Program-made: the position numbers and the translations under genes
DNA from: Mycolicibacter senuensis
GTDB taxonomy: Bacteria > Actinomycetota > Actinomycetes > Mycobacteriales > Mycobacteriaceae
DNA: 64,000 bases
Assembly: GCF_002101885.1 (NCBI RefSeq)
Contig: NZ_LQPS01000025.1
Location: 107,561 to 171,560 of the forward strand
Direction of reading: 5' to 3'
Shown: one piece after another, positions 29,248 through 37,402 of the stretch
Layout of the letters: each line of letters starts with the position of its first letter
How positions within the stretch are numbered: the stretch's first letter is position 1
The notes under the pieces: model-generated
Told to the model about the DNA's origin: nothing
The model's input: only the letters and a program-made list of their open reading frames with translations
Database searches by the model: none

Positions 29248-30623
29248 TGCTCGTCTCCGCCAATGACCGCCGCCGCGCCTGTGTGATCGGGGCCGGCTCC
29301 GCAGGCCTGGCCGCGTGCGCGGGCCTGAAAAGGGCCGGCGTCGCGTTCGACTGCTATGAGAAGAGTGACCGCGTCGGCGGCCTCTGGGTCTTCGACAACC
29401 CCAGCGGTACCGCGGCCGCATACCGCACCCTGAGCTCCAACGCGCCGAAGGCCTACATGGGTTATCACGACTACCCCATGCCAGACGATCTGCCCGCGTA
29501 CCCCAGCCACTGGGACTTCGCCCGCTATTTCGACGACTACGCCCGGCATTTCGGGCTGCACGAGCACATCCGGTTTGAGACCGAGGTCGCCCGGGTATCG
29601 CCGGTGGCCGGCGGGGGCTTCGAGGTGAGCCTGGCCGATGACACTACCGAGACGTATGACTTCGTGCTGGTCGCCAACGGTCACCACTGGGACCGGCGGA
29701 TGCCTGATCCGATGTTTCCCGGGGCCTTCGACGGAATCATGATGCATTCCCGCGACTACCGCGAACCGTCGTTCATGGCCGGCAAGCGAGTCGTGGTGGT
29801 CGGCATCGGCAACAGCGCGGTCGACATCGCCTGCGAGGCGGCGCACGTCGCCGAGGCGACCTACCTCTCGGTCCGCCGGGGTGCTCACATCATGCCCAAG
29901 TACGCGTTCGGGATGGCACCGCCGAACTGGTTGCTCAACTCCGCGTCGCACAAGCCCGGTCGAGTTGCGCTGGGCGCGCTCATGCGGCTGGTGAACGGCC
30001 GAGCCCAGGACTACGGGCTGCCCGTCCCGGATCACGCATTCGGCGACGCGCATCCCACCATGTCGGCGGGCCTCATGGATGAGCTTCGGCTGGGCAGGAT
30101 TTCACCCAAACCGCAGATCGCCGAACTGCTCGGTGACCAGGTTCGCTTCGTCGACGGATCCGTCGAGCAAGTCGATCTGATCGTCTGTGCCACCGGCTAC
30201 AACATCACCTTCCCGTTCTTCGACGAATCGTACGTTTCAGCGCCCGATAATCAGATCGCGCTCTACCACCGGGTGGTGCACCCGGATCGGCCCGGATTGT
30301 TCTTCGTCGGCCTGTGCCAACCGCTCGGCGCCATCCAGCCGTTGGCCGAGTTGCAGGGCAAATGGATAGGCGAACTGTTGTCGGGGGGTTGCGCGCTGCC
30401 CGATGCCGATCAGATGCGGCGGTCGATCGAGGCCGACCAACGCGCGCTGCGTAAGCGGTTCATCGCCTCGACCCGGCACACCGTCCAGGTCGATCACAAT
30501 CACTACCTCAAGGCGTTGCGGCGCGAGATTCGCGCGGGCCGGCGGAGGGCCCGCCAACCGGGGTGGGCTCGCAGCAACCGACCGACCCCGCAGGTTGCGC
30601 CGGCGATCGCCCGTTCAACCTGA
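29244..30623 (+). CDS. Flavin-containing monooxygenase (FMO/type II BVMO-like)
   Basis: 459 residues from ATG 29244. The FAD motif is GAGSAGL (16-22), the FMO signature FxGxxxHxxxY spans Phe162-Tyr172, the NADPH loop is GIGNSAVD (187-194), and CATGY lies near residue 317. The signature ends in Tyr, not Trp as in type I Baeyer-Villiger enzymes. It may N- or S-oxygenate, or act on ketones. The basic C-terminal tail (RRARQPGWARSNR) is unusual. It is the third gene of the ECH-hydrolase-FMO unit; the regulator follows 35 bp later. Confidence 0.88.
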   Translation: MMLVSANDRRRACVIGAGSAGLAACAGLKRAGVAFDCYEKSDRVGGLWVFDNPSGTAAAYRTLSSNAPKAYMGYHDYPMPDDLPAYPSHWDFARYFDDYARHFGLHEHIRFETEVARVSPVAGGGFEVSLADDTTETYDFVLVANGHHWDRRMPDPMFPGAFDGIMMHSRDYREPSFMAGKRVVVVGIGNSAVDIACEAAHVAEATYLSVRRGAHIMPKYAFGMAPPNWLLNSASHKPGRVALGALMRLVNGRAQDYGLPVPDHAFGDAHPTMSAGLMDELRLGRISPKPQIAELLGDQVRFVDGSVEQVDLIVCATGYNITFPFFDESYVSAPDNQIALYHRVVHPDRPGLFFVGLCQPLGAIQPLAELQGKWIGELLSGGCALPDADQMRRSIEADQRALRKRFIASTRHTVQVDHNHYLKALRREIRAGRRRARQPGWARSNRPTPQVAPAIARST

Positions 30624-30658
30624 CCATCGGGCCACCAGCGGCCGGTAAGGTGACTCCG

Positions 30659-31957
30659 ATGGTCAACCGGCTCACCGCGAACGCGGCGATCACCGCGTGC
30701 GCGTCCGGCCTGCTCGCCCGTATCGACGACGTGACCGTGAAGCTGTCCAAACAACTCGCCGGATCGGTCCCCGAGTTCTTCGAGGACGACGACCTGGTGC
30801 GGGAGGTCGAAGCCAGCGCCCAGGGCAACGTCGCCGCGATGCTGTCGGTGTTTCGCGGTGAGACCGCCGCCGAGGACGTGCCGATCCGGCCTGAGGTCAC
30901 CGCGTTCGCCGCCGCCGTCGTCCGTCGCCAGCTGCCGCTGGAATCCCTGATTCAGGCCTACCGGGTGGGGCAGACCCTGTTCTCGCGCCTCTGGATGGAT
31001 GCGCTGGCAGAACAGATCAGCGAGCAAGAGGTTTTCGTCGGCGCGCTGCACCGCAGCTTCGACGAACTCAACGTCTACCTCGATCGCGTGGTGGCTCAGC
31101 TGGTCGCCGACTATGAGCGGGAGCGGGAGCGGTGGTTACGCGGAGAGGCGGCGCGCCGCACCGCACTGGTCGGCCGGCTGCTGCGAGGCGATCGGATTCC
31201 GATCGACCATGCCAGCCGGCAGTTGGGCCATGATCTGCGCCAGCCCCAGACCGCGCTGGTGGCATGGATGCCGACGCAGGGCGAGGTGGACCAACAGCTC
31301 ATGACCCTCGAGACATCTCTGACGGCTATCGCGTCGGCGACGGGAGTAACGCGCATGCTGATGCTGCCGGCCGGTACCTGCACGGTGTGGGCTTGGATCG
31401 CCGGCGACCTGGACACCGACCGCCTCGCCGAGTGCTCCGGCGTGCCACGGGACAACGATGTCCTGGTCGCGGCGGGCCAGACCGTGCAGGGTGAGGACGC
31501 GTTCCGGATCAGTCACGAGCAGGCGCTGCGAGCCCGCCACGTCGCCTCCCACATGCCGTCCCCGCCGCGCATCACCCTGCATGCGGATGTCGCCACCGTC
31601 GCGTTGCTCGCCGGTGATTACCAGGAGGCGCGGCGGTTCGTCATCCGAACTCTGGGCGAGCTCGCCGCCAAGACCGCGGCCGCAGCACAGCTGCGGGAAA
31701 CCCTGCGGGTCTTCCTCCAGGAGGGCGGCAACACCCGCCGGGCAAGCGAACGGTTGTTCATGCATCGAAACACCGTGCTCTACCGGCTGCGGCGCATCGA
31801 GGAGCTGATCGGCCACCCGCTGAACAAGCGCCGGCTGGACGTGGAGGTGGCACTGCTGTTCATCGACACGTTCGGCGACGAGGTATTACCCCTCGAGCAC
31901 CAGCTGCCGACGAAACCCGCTTCGGCAGAAGGTGAATCATCGACCGGATCGTCCTGA
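30659..31957 (+). CDS. CdaR/PucR-family transcriptional regulator
   Basis: 432 residues from ATG 30659, with AAGG 7 nt upstream; other in-frame starts up to 30563 would overlap the FMO gene. The C-terminal HTH (ASERLFMHRNTVLYRLRRIEEL) is the PucR/CdaR type, as in mabR. The N-terminal half is a helical sensing domain rich in Arg/Glu. As the last gene behind the FMO unit it probably regulates that unit or the convergent FadD; its stop touches the FadD stop at 31957/31958. Confidence 0.86.
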   Translation: MVNRLTANAAITACASGLLARIDDVTVKLSKQLAGSVPEFFEDDDLVREVEASAQGNVAAMLSVFRGETAAEDVPIRPEVTAFAAAVVRRQLPLESLIQAYRVGQTLFSRLWMDALAEQISEQEVFVGALHRSFDELNVYLDRVVAQLVADYERERERWLRGEAARRTALVGRLLRGDRIPIDHASRQLGHDLRQPQTALVAWMPTQGEVDQQLMTLETSLTAIASATGVTRMLMLPAGTCTVWAWIAGDLDTDRLAECSGVPRDNDVLVAAGQTVQGEDAFRISHEQALRARHVASHMPSPPRITLHADVATVALLAGDYQEARRFVIRTLGELAAKTAAAAQLRETLRVFLQEGGNTRRASERLFMHRNTVLYRLRRIEELIGHPLNKRRLDVEVALLFIDTFGDEVLPLEHQLPTKPASAEGESSTGSS

Positions 31958-33511
31958 TCACCGGACCGGGCAGGCGGCCCCGCCACGGTATTGCCTGCGC
32001 AGTTCTCGTTTGAGCACCTTGCCCGCTGCAGACGTCGGCAGCGCTTCGACGAATTCCACGCTCCGTGGGGCCTTGTAGCCGGCGATGTAGCGCTTGGAGT
32101 CCGCCCGGATGTCCTCACCGGTGGCCGAGGCACCGGGTTGCAGGACGACGACAGCGTGTACTCGTTCGCCCCATCGTGTGTCGGGGACACCGATCACGGC
32201 GCACTGGGCCACCGCAGGATTGCGGGCGACCGCGTTCTCCACTTCGACCGAGTACACGTTCTCGCCGCCCGTGACGATCATGTCCTTTATCCGATCGACG
32301 ACGAAAAGGTAGCCGTCTTCATCCATCCGGCCGCCATCACCGGTGTGCAACCAGCCGTGTCGAATCGCGGCCGCGGTCGCCGCGGGCTTGTTCCAATAGC
32401 CGAGCATGACGTTGCCACCGCGAACGATGATCTCGCCGACACTTCCCCGCGGCACTTCCGCGCCCGCCTCATCCACGATGCGGACCTCACAGTTGAGCGC
32501 AGCCCGGCCGGCTGAGGGCAGCAGCTTCTCCGACGCGTGGTCCTCCGGCCCGAGCAGGGTCGCTATCGGTGCGAGTTCGGTCATCCCGTACGCCTGTGTG
32601 AACGCCACCTCTGGCAGTGCGGCCGAGGCCCGTTCCAGCAACGCTTTCGGAATTGCTGACCCCCCATAGAAGATTCCTCGCAAGCTGGACAGGTCGTAGG
32701 AGGACAAGTCCGGGCCATCGACGATCGCCTGGACCATGGTCGGCACCAACCCGGTGTCGGTCACGCGATGGGATTCGACAGCCGCCAACACGGCCTTCAC
32801 CTCGAACCGCGGCACGATCACATGTGTGGCACCGAGCAGTGTGGTGACCCCCCATGCGGTCAAGCCGGCCAGGTGGAACATCGGCGCCGCGTGCAGGCAG
32901 CGGCTCAGCTGTCGTGATCTGAACATGTAGCCGGACGCAGCGGCACCGAGCCACGACGTCATGATCGCCGCATGGGACAGCATCACCCCTTTGGGTTCTC
33001 CGGTGGTACCACCGGTGTAGAAGACCCCGGCCAGCTGATCACCACCGCGCCGGGCATCCGGCACGCCGGCAGCGTCGTTGATCAGCTGCTCATAGGGCAC
33101 CGTTTCCACGGGGGCGGCGTCATCGCCGCAGTAGATCACCGTCGACAGGTGCGGGCAGGCCGCCCGGATCTCGGCGAGCATCTGCCGGTGGGCCCGGTCG
33201 ATGAACAGCACGTTGGTAGCGGAATCTGTGAGCGCATAGCTGATCTCGGCCGGGCTCCAGCGAATGTTCAGCGGGTTGAGCACCGCGTCTGCCCACGGCA
33301 CGGCCAGTAGATACTCGTGATAGCTCTGCGAGTTCAGCGACAGCATGGCGACCCGGTCGCCCGCGCGCACCCCGAGCTCACGCAGGCCGCCGGCCAGTCG
33401 CCCCACCCGCCGGGCCACGTCCTGAAATGTCAGTTCCCTGCCATCGCCGGCGATCATGGTCGCATCGGGTCTCTGCTGCAGCGCACGGTGCAGTCCCTGC
33501 GTCACATACAC
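31958..33511 (-). CDS. Acyl-CoA synthetase / AMP-dependent ligase (FadD-type)
   Basis: 517 residues from GTG 33511 with RBS GGGAGGACGG. The ATP-binding P-loop YTGGTTGEPKG spans about residues 165-175, with YGMTE, the WLHTGD motif and the C-terminal catalytic Lys in SAAGKVLKREL. The enzyme activates a carboxylic acid to the CoA ester before beta-oxidation. It lies downstream of the thiolase-hydratase operon on the same strand but is set apart by a 137-bp gap with an inverted repeat, so it may have its own promoter. The acid it uses is unknown. Confidence 0.9.
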   Translation of the reverse strand: MYVTQGLHRALQQRPDATMIAGDGRELTFQDVARRVGRLAGGLRELGVRAGDRVAMLSLNSQSYHEYLLAVPWADAVLNPLNIRWSPAEISYALTDSATNVLFIDRAHRQMLAEIRAACPHLSTVIYCGDDAAPVETVPYEQLINDAAGVPDARRGGDQLAGVFYTGGTTGEPKGVMLSHAAIMTSWLGAAASGYMFRSRQLSRCLHAAPMFHLAGLTAWGVTTLLGATHVIVPRFEVKAVLAAVESHRVTDTGLVPTMVQAIVDGPDLSSYDLSSLRGIFYGGSAIPKALLERASAALPEVAFTQAYGMTELAPIATLLGPEDHASEKLLPSAGRAALNCEVRIVDEAGAEVPRGSVGEIIVRGGNVMLGYWNKPAATAAAIRHGWLHTGDGGRMDEDGYLFVVDRIKDMIVTGGENVYSVEVENAVARNPAVAQCAVIGVPDTRWGERVHAVVVLQPGASATGEDIRADSKRYIAGYKAPRSVEFVEALPTSAAGKVLKRELRRQYRGGAACPVR

Positions 33512-33600
33512 TTTCCGTCCTCCCGGCTGACACTGCCTTTACCGCGAAAGCTAGATCATGGAATGGCCATCTGGCCGGCTATTTTTCGAGATCTGTGCCA

Positions 33601-33635
33601 GCTGTGGACAGGCGGACGATACTTTGTCCCACAGC
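33601..33635 (-). terminator. Inverted repeat between ECH and fadD
   Basis: Arms GCTGTGGACA (33601-33610) and TGTCCCACAGC (33625-33635) pair with one bulged base around a 14-nt loop. It could be the terminator of the operon that ends at 33649, or an operator about 90 bp upstream of the FadD gene; the sequence does not decide. Confidence 0.4.
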
Positions 33636-33648
33636 ACAAACTCCGCCC

Positions 33649-34464
33649 TCAGCCCCCACCGGGCGGTGCGGCCGGGCGGGGCTCGCGGTTGCGCTTCGAG
33701 GCGAATCCCCGGATGTTGATGGCCACGGTCTCGGTGCGCAACGCAAGCTCCTGTTCGCGGTTCTCAGCCGCCAGTTGTTCCCCGAGACCGCACCGGTCAG
33801 CCCCATCGATCAGCTTTCGGGTCGCCACCACCAGAGTTGTCCGCCGGGCCAGTTCTTCGGCGAGCGTGTAGGCCCTGGACATCAGCTCCTCGTTGGGGAC
33901 CGATTGCCAGATCAACCCCCACTGTTCGGCGCGTTGCGCGCTGATCCGAGCGCCCGTGATCGACATACCGAGCGCCCTGGCTCGACCCAGGATGCGCGGC
34001 AGCGTCCACGTGGCGCCCGCGTCCGGCACCACGCCCAGCGAACTCACTTGCGGCACGAGGAAGTACGCCGACTCGGCCGCGATCGCGATATCGGCGAGCA
34101 GCGCCAGTCCCAGCCCGCCACCGGCACAGGGCCCGTTGACCGCAGCCACCACCGGGACGGACGCGTCGACTATCGCTTCACACAACGGATTGAGGCTGGC
34201 GGCGATGCCGGCGGGTACCGACACCTGAAGATCACCGCCACCGGCGTCGAGCTCGACCAGATCGTAGCCGGCGCAGAATCCGCGGCCGGCACCGGTGATC
34301 ACCAGCGCCCGGACATCGCCACGGGTACAGAGATCCTCGATTGCAGCACGCGTCTGGTCCATGACGCCCCAGGTCAGCGCGTTCAGCCGTTCCGGACGCT
34401 GCAGTGTGATGGTGCCGATCCCCCGGTGAATCGAGGTGGCGACCTGCTCAGATGTTGAATCCAC
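33649..34464 (-). CDS. Enoyl-CoA hydratase/isomerase family protein
   Basis: 271 residues from GTG 34464. Crotonase features: RPERLNALTWGVM, GAGRGFCAGYDL, and the oxyanion hole NGPCAGGGLGLALLADI. In place of the common catalytic Glu it has VPDAGATW (Asp in the second position), so isomerase or another crotonase reaction is possible. It overlaps the SDR gene before it by 17 nt and is the last of five genes in the thiolase operon. The last 15 residues are a Pro/Gly/Arg-rich tail. Confidence 0.88.
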   Translation of the reverse strand: MDSTSEQVATSIHRGIGTITLQRPERLNALTWGVMDQTRAAIEDLCTRGDVRALVITGAGRGFCAGYDLVELDAGGGDLQVSVPAGIAASLNPLCEAIVDASVPVVAAVNGPCAGGGLGLALLADIAIAAESAYFLVPQVSSLGVVPDAGATWTLPRILGRARALGMSITGARISAQRAEQWGLIWQSVPNEELMSRAYTLAEELARRTTLVVATRKLIDGADRCGLGEQLAAENREQELALRTETVAINIRGFASKRNREPRPAAPPGGG

Positions 34465-35278
34465 CGGCGCAGACCACCGTCTGCCCGCTGATGTAGTCGG
34501 ACTCCGGCGTACACATCAGGTACACCGCGCCGGCCGCATCTTCGGGACTGCCACTGCGCCCCAAGGGGATCGACATCTCCATCTGCGCCAGCAGGTCCGG
34601 GTTGACACCGACCTTGATCTCGCGGCCCTCGATTTCGATGCTGCCGTCCGCATCGCCCGCGGTGCTGGTGAGCCGGGTCTGGATGAGACCGAACGCAACC
34701 GTGTTGACCGTGACGTTGTAGCGGCCCCACTCCTTGGCCAGGGTCTTGGTCAGGCCCGTCACGCCGGCCTTGGCGGCCGCGTAGTTGGCCTGCCCGGGGT
34801 TCCCACCCAGCCCCGCGACCGAGGAGATGTTGACGACCTTGCGGCACGGGACCGCCTCGCCGGCGGCCTTCGCGGACTTGGCCAGCCCCGAGATGACCGG
34901 CTGCGCCGCCCGCAGGATGCGGAAGGGCGCCTTCAGGTGCACATCCAAGATGGCGTCCCACTGCTCGTCGCTCATCTTCTGGATGACCGAGTCCCAGGTG
35001 TAGCCGGCGTTGTTGACGATGATGTCCAGCCCGCCGAAGTTGTCCACCGCGGCATCGACGAATCGTTGGGCGAAGTCATCCTCGGTGACGTTGCCGGCCA
35101 CCGGCACGGCCCTGCCTCCGGCACTGACGATAGCGTTCGCGGTTTCCCCGGCCGGCCCCTCATCGAGGTCGTTGACTACTACGGCGGCGCCCTCGGCCGC
35201 CAATTTCAGCGCGATGTGGCTGCCGATTCCTCGACCGGCGCCGGTCACGATGGCCACTTTGCCTTGCAGATTTCCCAT
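34448..35278 (-). CDS. SDR-family 3-hydroxyacyl-CoA dehydrogenase-like protein
   Basis: 276 residues. The NAD loop is TGAGRGIGSHIA, NNAG is present, and the catalytic pair is Ser in ISSVAG with YAAAK. Insertions around GLAKSAKAAGEAVPCRK and RLTSTAGDADGSIEIEG resemble the SDRs of the MFE-2/Hsd4 type that oxidise 3-hydroxyacyl-CoAs of steroid side chains or branched chains. It lies between the MaoC hydratases and the ECH in one operon, which suits a hydroxyacyl-CoA dehydrogenase. The RBS AGAGGA precedes the ATG. Confidence 0.86.
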   Translation of the reverse strand: MGNLQGKVAIVTGAGRGIGSHIALKLAAEGAAVVVNDLDEGPAGETANAIVSAGGRAVPVAGNVTEDDFAQRFVDAAVDNFGGLDIIVNNAGYTWDSVIQKMSDEQWDAILDVHLKAPFRILRAAQPVISGLAKSAKAAGEAVPCRKVVNISSVAGLGGNPGQANYAAAKAGVTGLTKTLAKEWGRYNVTVNTVAFGLIQTRLTSTAGDADGSIEIEGREIKVGVNPDLLAQMEMSIPLGRSGSPEDAAGAVYLMCTPESDYISGQTVVCAGGFNI

Positions 35279-35302
35279 GATGTCCTCTCGTGTGGGGGTG
35301 AG

Positions 35303-35713
35303 TCAAAGCGCCACGACGGCGTCGCCGGCCAGCGTGACGGTGCCGTCGGCCAAGGCGACCGAGAGCTCGAGCGTGGCCCGCTGCTCGCCGTCCACGGTCT
35401 CGATGGACACGATCCGGCCCCGGGCCGTCGGCTCGGCGTTGACCGGTGTAATGGCGGCGAACCGCACGCCGTAGGACCGAATCGCCTCGGGGCGGACCCA
35501 GGCCGTCAGCAGCCGCCCCAGGTAGGCCATCGACAGCATGCCGTGGGCGAAGACGTCCGCCAGCCCGGCTGACCTGGCCACGTCGATGTCGATATGAATC
35601 GGGTTGTGGTCTCCGGAGGCGCCGGCGAACAATGCCAGTGTGGTGCGGCTGACGGCTCCGAGGCAAAGCGGTGGAAGTTCGTCGCCCACTCGTGCCGCAA
35701 CAGTATTCGTCAT
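35303..35713 (-). CDS. MaoC-family (R)-hydratase subunit, catalytic half
   Basis: 136 residues. The hotdog hydratase motif is well kept: GASGDHNPIHID with the catalytic Asp/His, and HGMLSMAYLG. Its size and position beside a second small hotdog protein resemble the two-subunit hydratases HadBC or ChsH1-ChsH2 of mycobacteria. It adds water to the double bond of an enoyl-CoA. Its ATG overlaps the stop of the partner gene (ATGA 35710-35713), consistent with a heterodimer. Confidence 0.88.
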   Translation of the reverse strand: MTNTVAARVGDELPPLCLGAVSRTTLALFAGASGDHNPIHIDIDVARSAGLADVFAHGMLSMAYLGRLLTAWVRPEAIRSYGVRFAAITPVNAEPTARGRIVSIETVDGEQRATLELSVALADGTVTLAGDAVVAL

Positions 35714-36165
35714 CTCGCCGCCTCCGGATTCCGGACTACCAGCACTGATCTGAGCTCGGCGACGAGTTCATCGCCGCGTGTCACGGTGGTCTCTTTGACG
35801 ACGAAGCCCAGCGCGCCGCCCTTTTTGGTGTAGGTGTCGACGATCTTCGGCGCAGCGACCACTTCGTCGCCGGCGTACAACTGGCCGTGGTAGGTGAATC
35901 GCTGCTCGCCATGCAGTACATGGCGCAGGTCGATACCGAGTCCGCTGACCCAGTCGAAGGGATCGGGGCGCTCCAGCTCGATGGAGAACAGGAACGTGGG
36001 CGGTGCCGGAAGCGCCGGGTAACCGGCGTCTTTCGCGGCCTGCTCATCGGTGTAGACCGGATCGGCCTCGCCGATGGCCTTGGCGAAGAACCTCAGCCGT
36101 CCGGCGTCGATGACCAGGTGGGTGGCGGGCAGTTCGGTGCCGACCACAGCAGGATCGATGGCCAC
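35710..36165 (-). CDS. FAS1-type/MaoC N-terminal dehydratase subunit (partner half)
   Basis: 151 residues from GTG 36165, two nt after the thiolase stop. It matches the MaoC-N/HadA-like hotdog: IDAGRLRFFAKAIGEADPVY, PAPPTFLFSIE and GEQRFTYHGQLYAGDEV. It lacks the catalytic Asp-His motif of its neighbour, as usual for the substrate-binding half of such heterodimers. Unlike ChsH2 of the cholesterol pathway it has no DUF35 domain at the C-terminus; it stops at VVRNPEAAR. Confidence 0.86.
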   Translation of the reverse strand: MAIDPAVVGTELPATHLVIDAGRLRFFAKAIGEADPVYTDEQAAKDAGYPALPAPPTFLFSIELERPDPFDWVSGLGIDLRHVLHGEQRFTYHGQLYAGDEVVAAPKIVDTYTKKGGALGFVVKETTVTRGDELVAELRSVLVVRNPEAAR

Positions 36166-36167
36166 GG

Positions 36168-37352
36168 TCAGCCCACCTTCTCGTAGAGCGTGACGACCGC
36201 CGCGCCGCCGAGTCCGATGTTGTGCTGCAGTGCCAGCCGCACGCCCTCGACCTGCCGTGCACCGGCAGTTTCTCGAAGCTGCCAGACCAGCTCGGCGCAT
36301 TGCGCAAGTCCGGTGGCGCCCAGCGGGTGCCCCTTGGACAACAGTCCGCCGGACGGGTTGGTGACGACACGGCCGCCGTAGGTGTTGTCACCGTCGGCGA
36401 TGAACTTCTCGGCGGCGCCCTCGGGGGTCAGCCCCAGTGCCTCGTAGGTGAGCAACTCATTGGTGGTGAAACAGTCATGCAGTTCCACGACCGCAATGTC
36501 ATCGGGACCGACGCCGGCTGCCTCGTACACCTGCTGCGCGGCAGCCTTGGACATGTCGAAGCCGACGATCTTCATCATCGAGCGATCCTCGAACGTGGAC
36601 GGTGAATCGGTGGTCATCGCCTGCGCCCGCACGGCGACAACGGGATTCAGCCCGTGTTTACGTGCATAGCTTTCGCTGACCAGAACGGCTGCGGCCGCAC
36701 CGCAGGTGGGTGGGCAGCACTGCAGCCGCGTCAGGGGTCCGTAGATCACCGGTGAGGCGAGCACTTCTTCGGCCGTGACCGGATCCCGGAACACCGCGTA
36801 GGGATTGTTCGCGGCATGTACCCGGGCTTTGACGGCGATCTGGGCGAATACCGCCGGATCCATCCCGCTTCGCTCGCAGTATTCGCGGCCGGCGCCGCCG
36901 AAATACTGCGCGGCGAACGGGGCGTCGCTGTCGCCCTGGATCGCATGGACCACCGTTCCGAAGCTGTCGAACGGCGTCGGCCGGTCGGTGTAGGACATCC
37001 CCAGCGCGCCCCGTTGCATCTGTTCAAATCCCAGGGCCAGTACCACGTCGGCGATACCGTGTTCGATCGCCTGGCGTGCCAGGAACAGTGCCGAGGAGCC
37101 GGTAGCGCAATTGTTGTTGACGTTGACCACCGGTATCCCGCTGGCCCCGATTCGGTAGAGCGCGGCTTGGCCGGAGGTCGAGTCCCCGTACACGTAGCCG
37201 ACATAGGCTTGCTGCACCGACTCGTAGGACACCCCGGCGTCGGCCAGGGCCGCGCGGGTGGCCTGCTCCCCCATCACGTCGTAGGTGTCGGTATTTCGCG
37301 GGGTGGTGAACGGGATCATCCCGACCCCGGCGACCAATGCGGACGGTCTCAT
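36168..37352 (-). CDS. SCPx/Ltp-type thiolase (lipid-transfer protein thiolase)
   Basis: 394 residues. Active-site Cys82 is in NNNCATGSSALF; other signatures are VELHDCFTTNEL, GHPLGATG and the ending QHNIGLGGAAVV, the same as in human SCPx thiolase. It probably cleaves branched or steroid-side-chain 3-oxoacyl-CoAs; a retro-aldolase role like Ltp2 would usually need a DUF35 partner, which is not here. First gene of the five-gene operon 37352-33649, with RBS GAGGAG; the promoter lies in the 50-bp gap before it or reads through from the MPT51-like gene. Confidence 0.9.
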   Translation of the reverse strand: MRPSALVAGVGMIPFTTPRNTDTYDVMGEQATRAALADAGVSYESVQQAYVGYVYGDSTSGQAALYRIGASGIPVVNVNNNCATGSSALFLARQAIEHGIADVVLALGFEQMQRGALGMSYTDRPTPFDSFGTVVHAIQGDSDAPFAAQYFGGAGREYCERSGMDPAVFAQIAVKARVHAANNPYAVFRDPVTAEEVLASPVIYGPLTRLQCCPPTCGAAAAVLVSESYARKHGLNPVVAVRAQAMTTDSPSTFEDRSMMKIVGFDMSKAAAQQVYEAAGVGPDDIAVVELHDCFTTNELLTYEALGLTPEGAAEKFIADGDNTYGGRVVTNPSGGLLSKGHPLGATGLAQCAELVWQLRETAGARQVEGVRLALQHNIGLGGAAVVTLYEKVG

Positions 37353-37402
37353 CTGCGGCTCCTCATCTGTTCGGGTGGCTTGTGCTCGGGTATCGCACAG
37401 AG

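Noticed and set aside
29244..30623. Classical type I Baeyer-Villiger monooxygenase
   Set aside because: The signature ends in Tyr172 (FxGxxxHxxxY), the FMO form, and the protein is shorter than the usual 540 residues; a type II BVMO activity remains possible.
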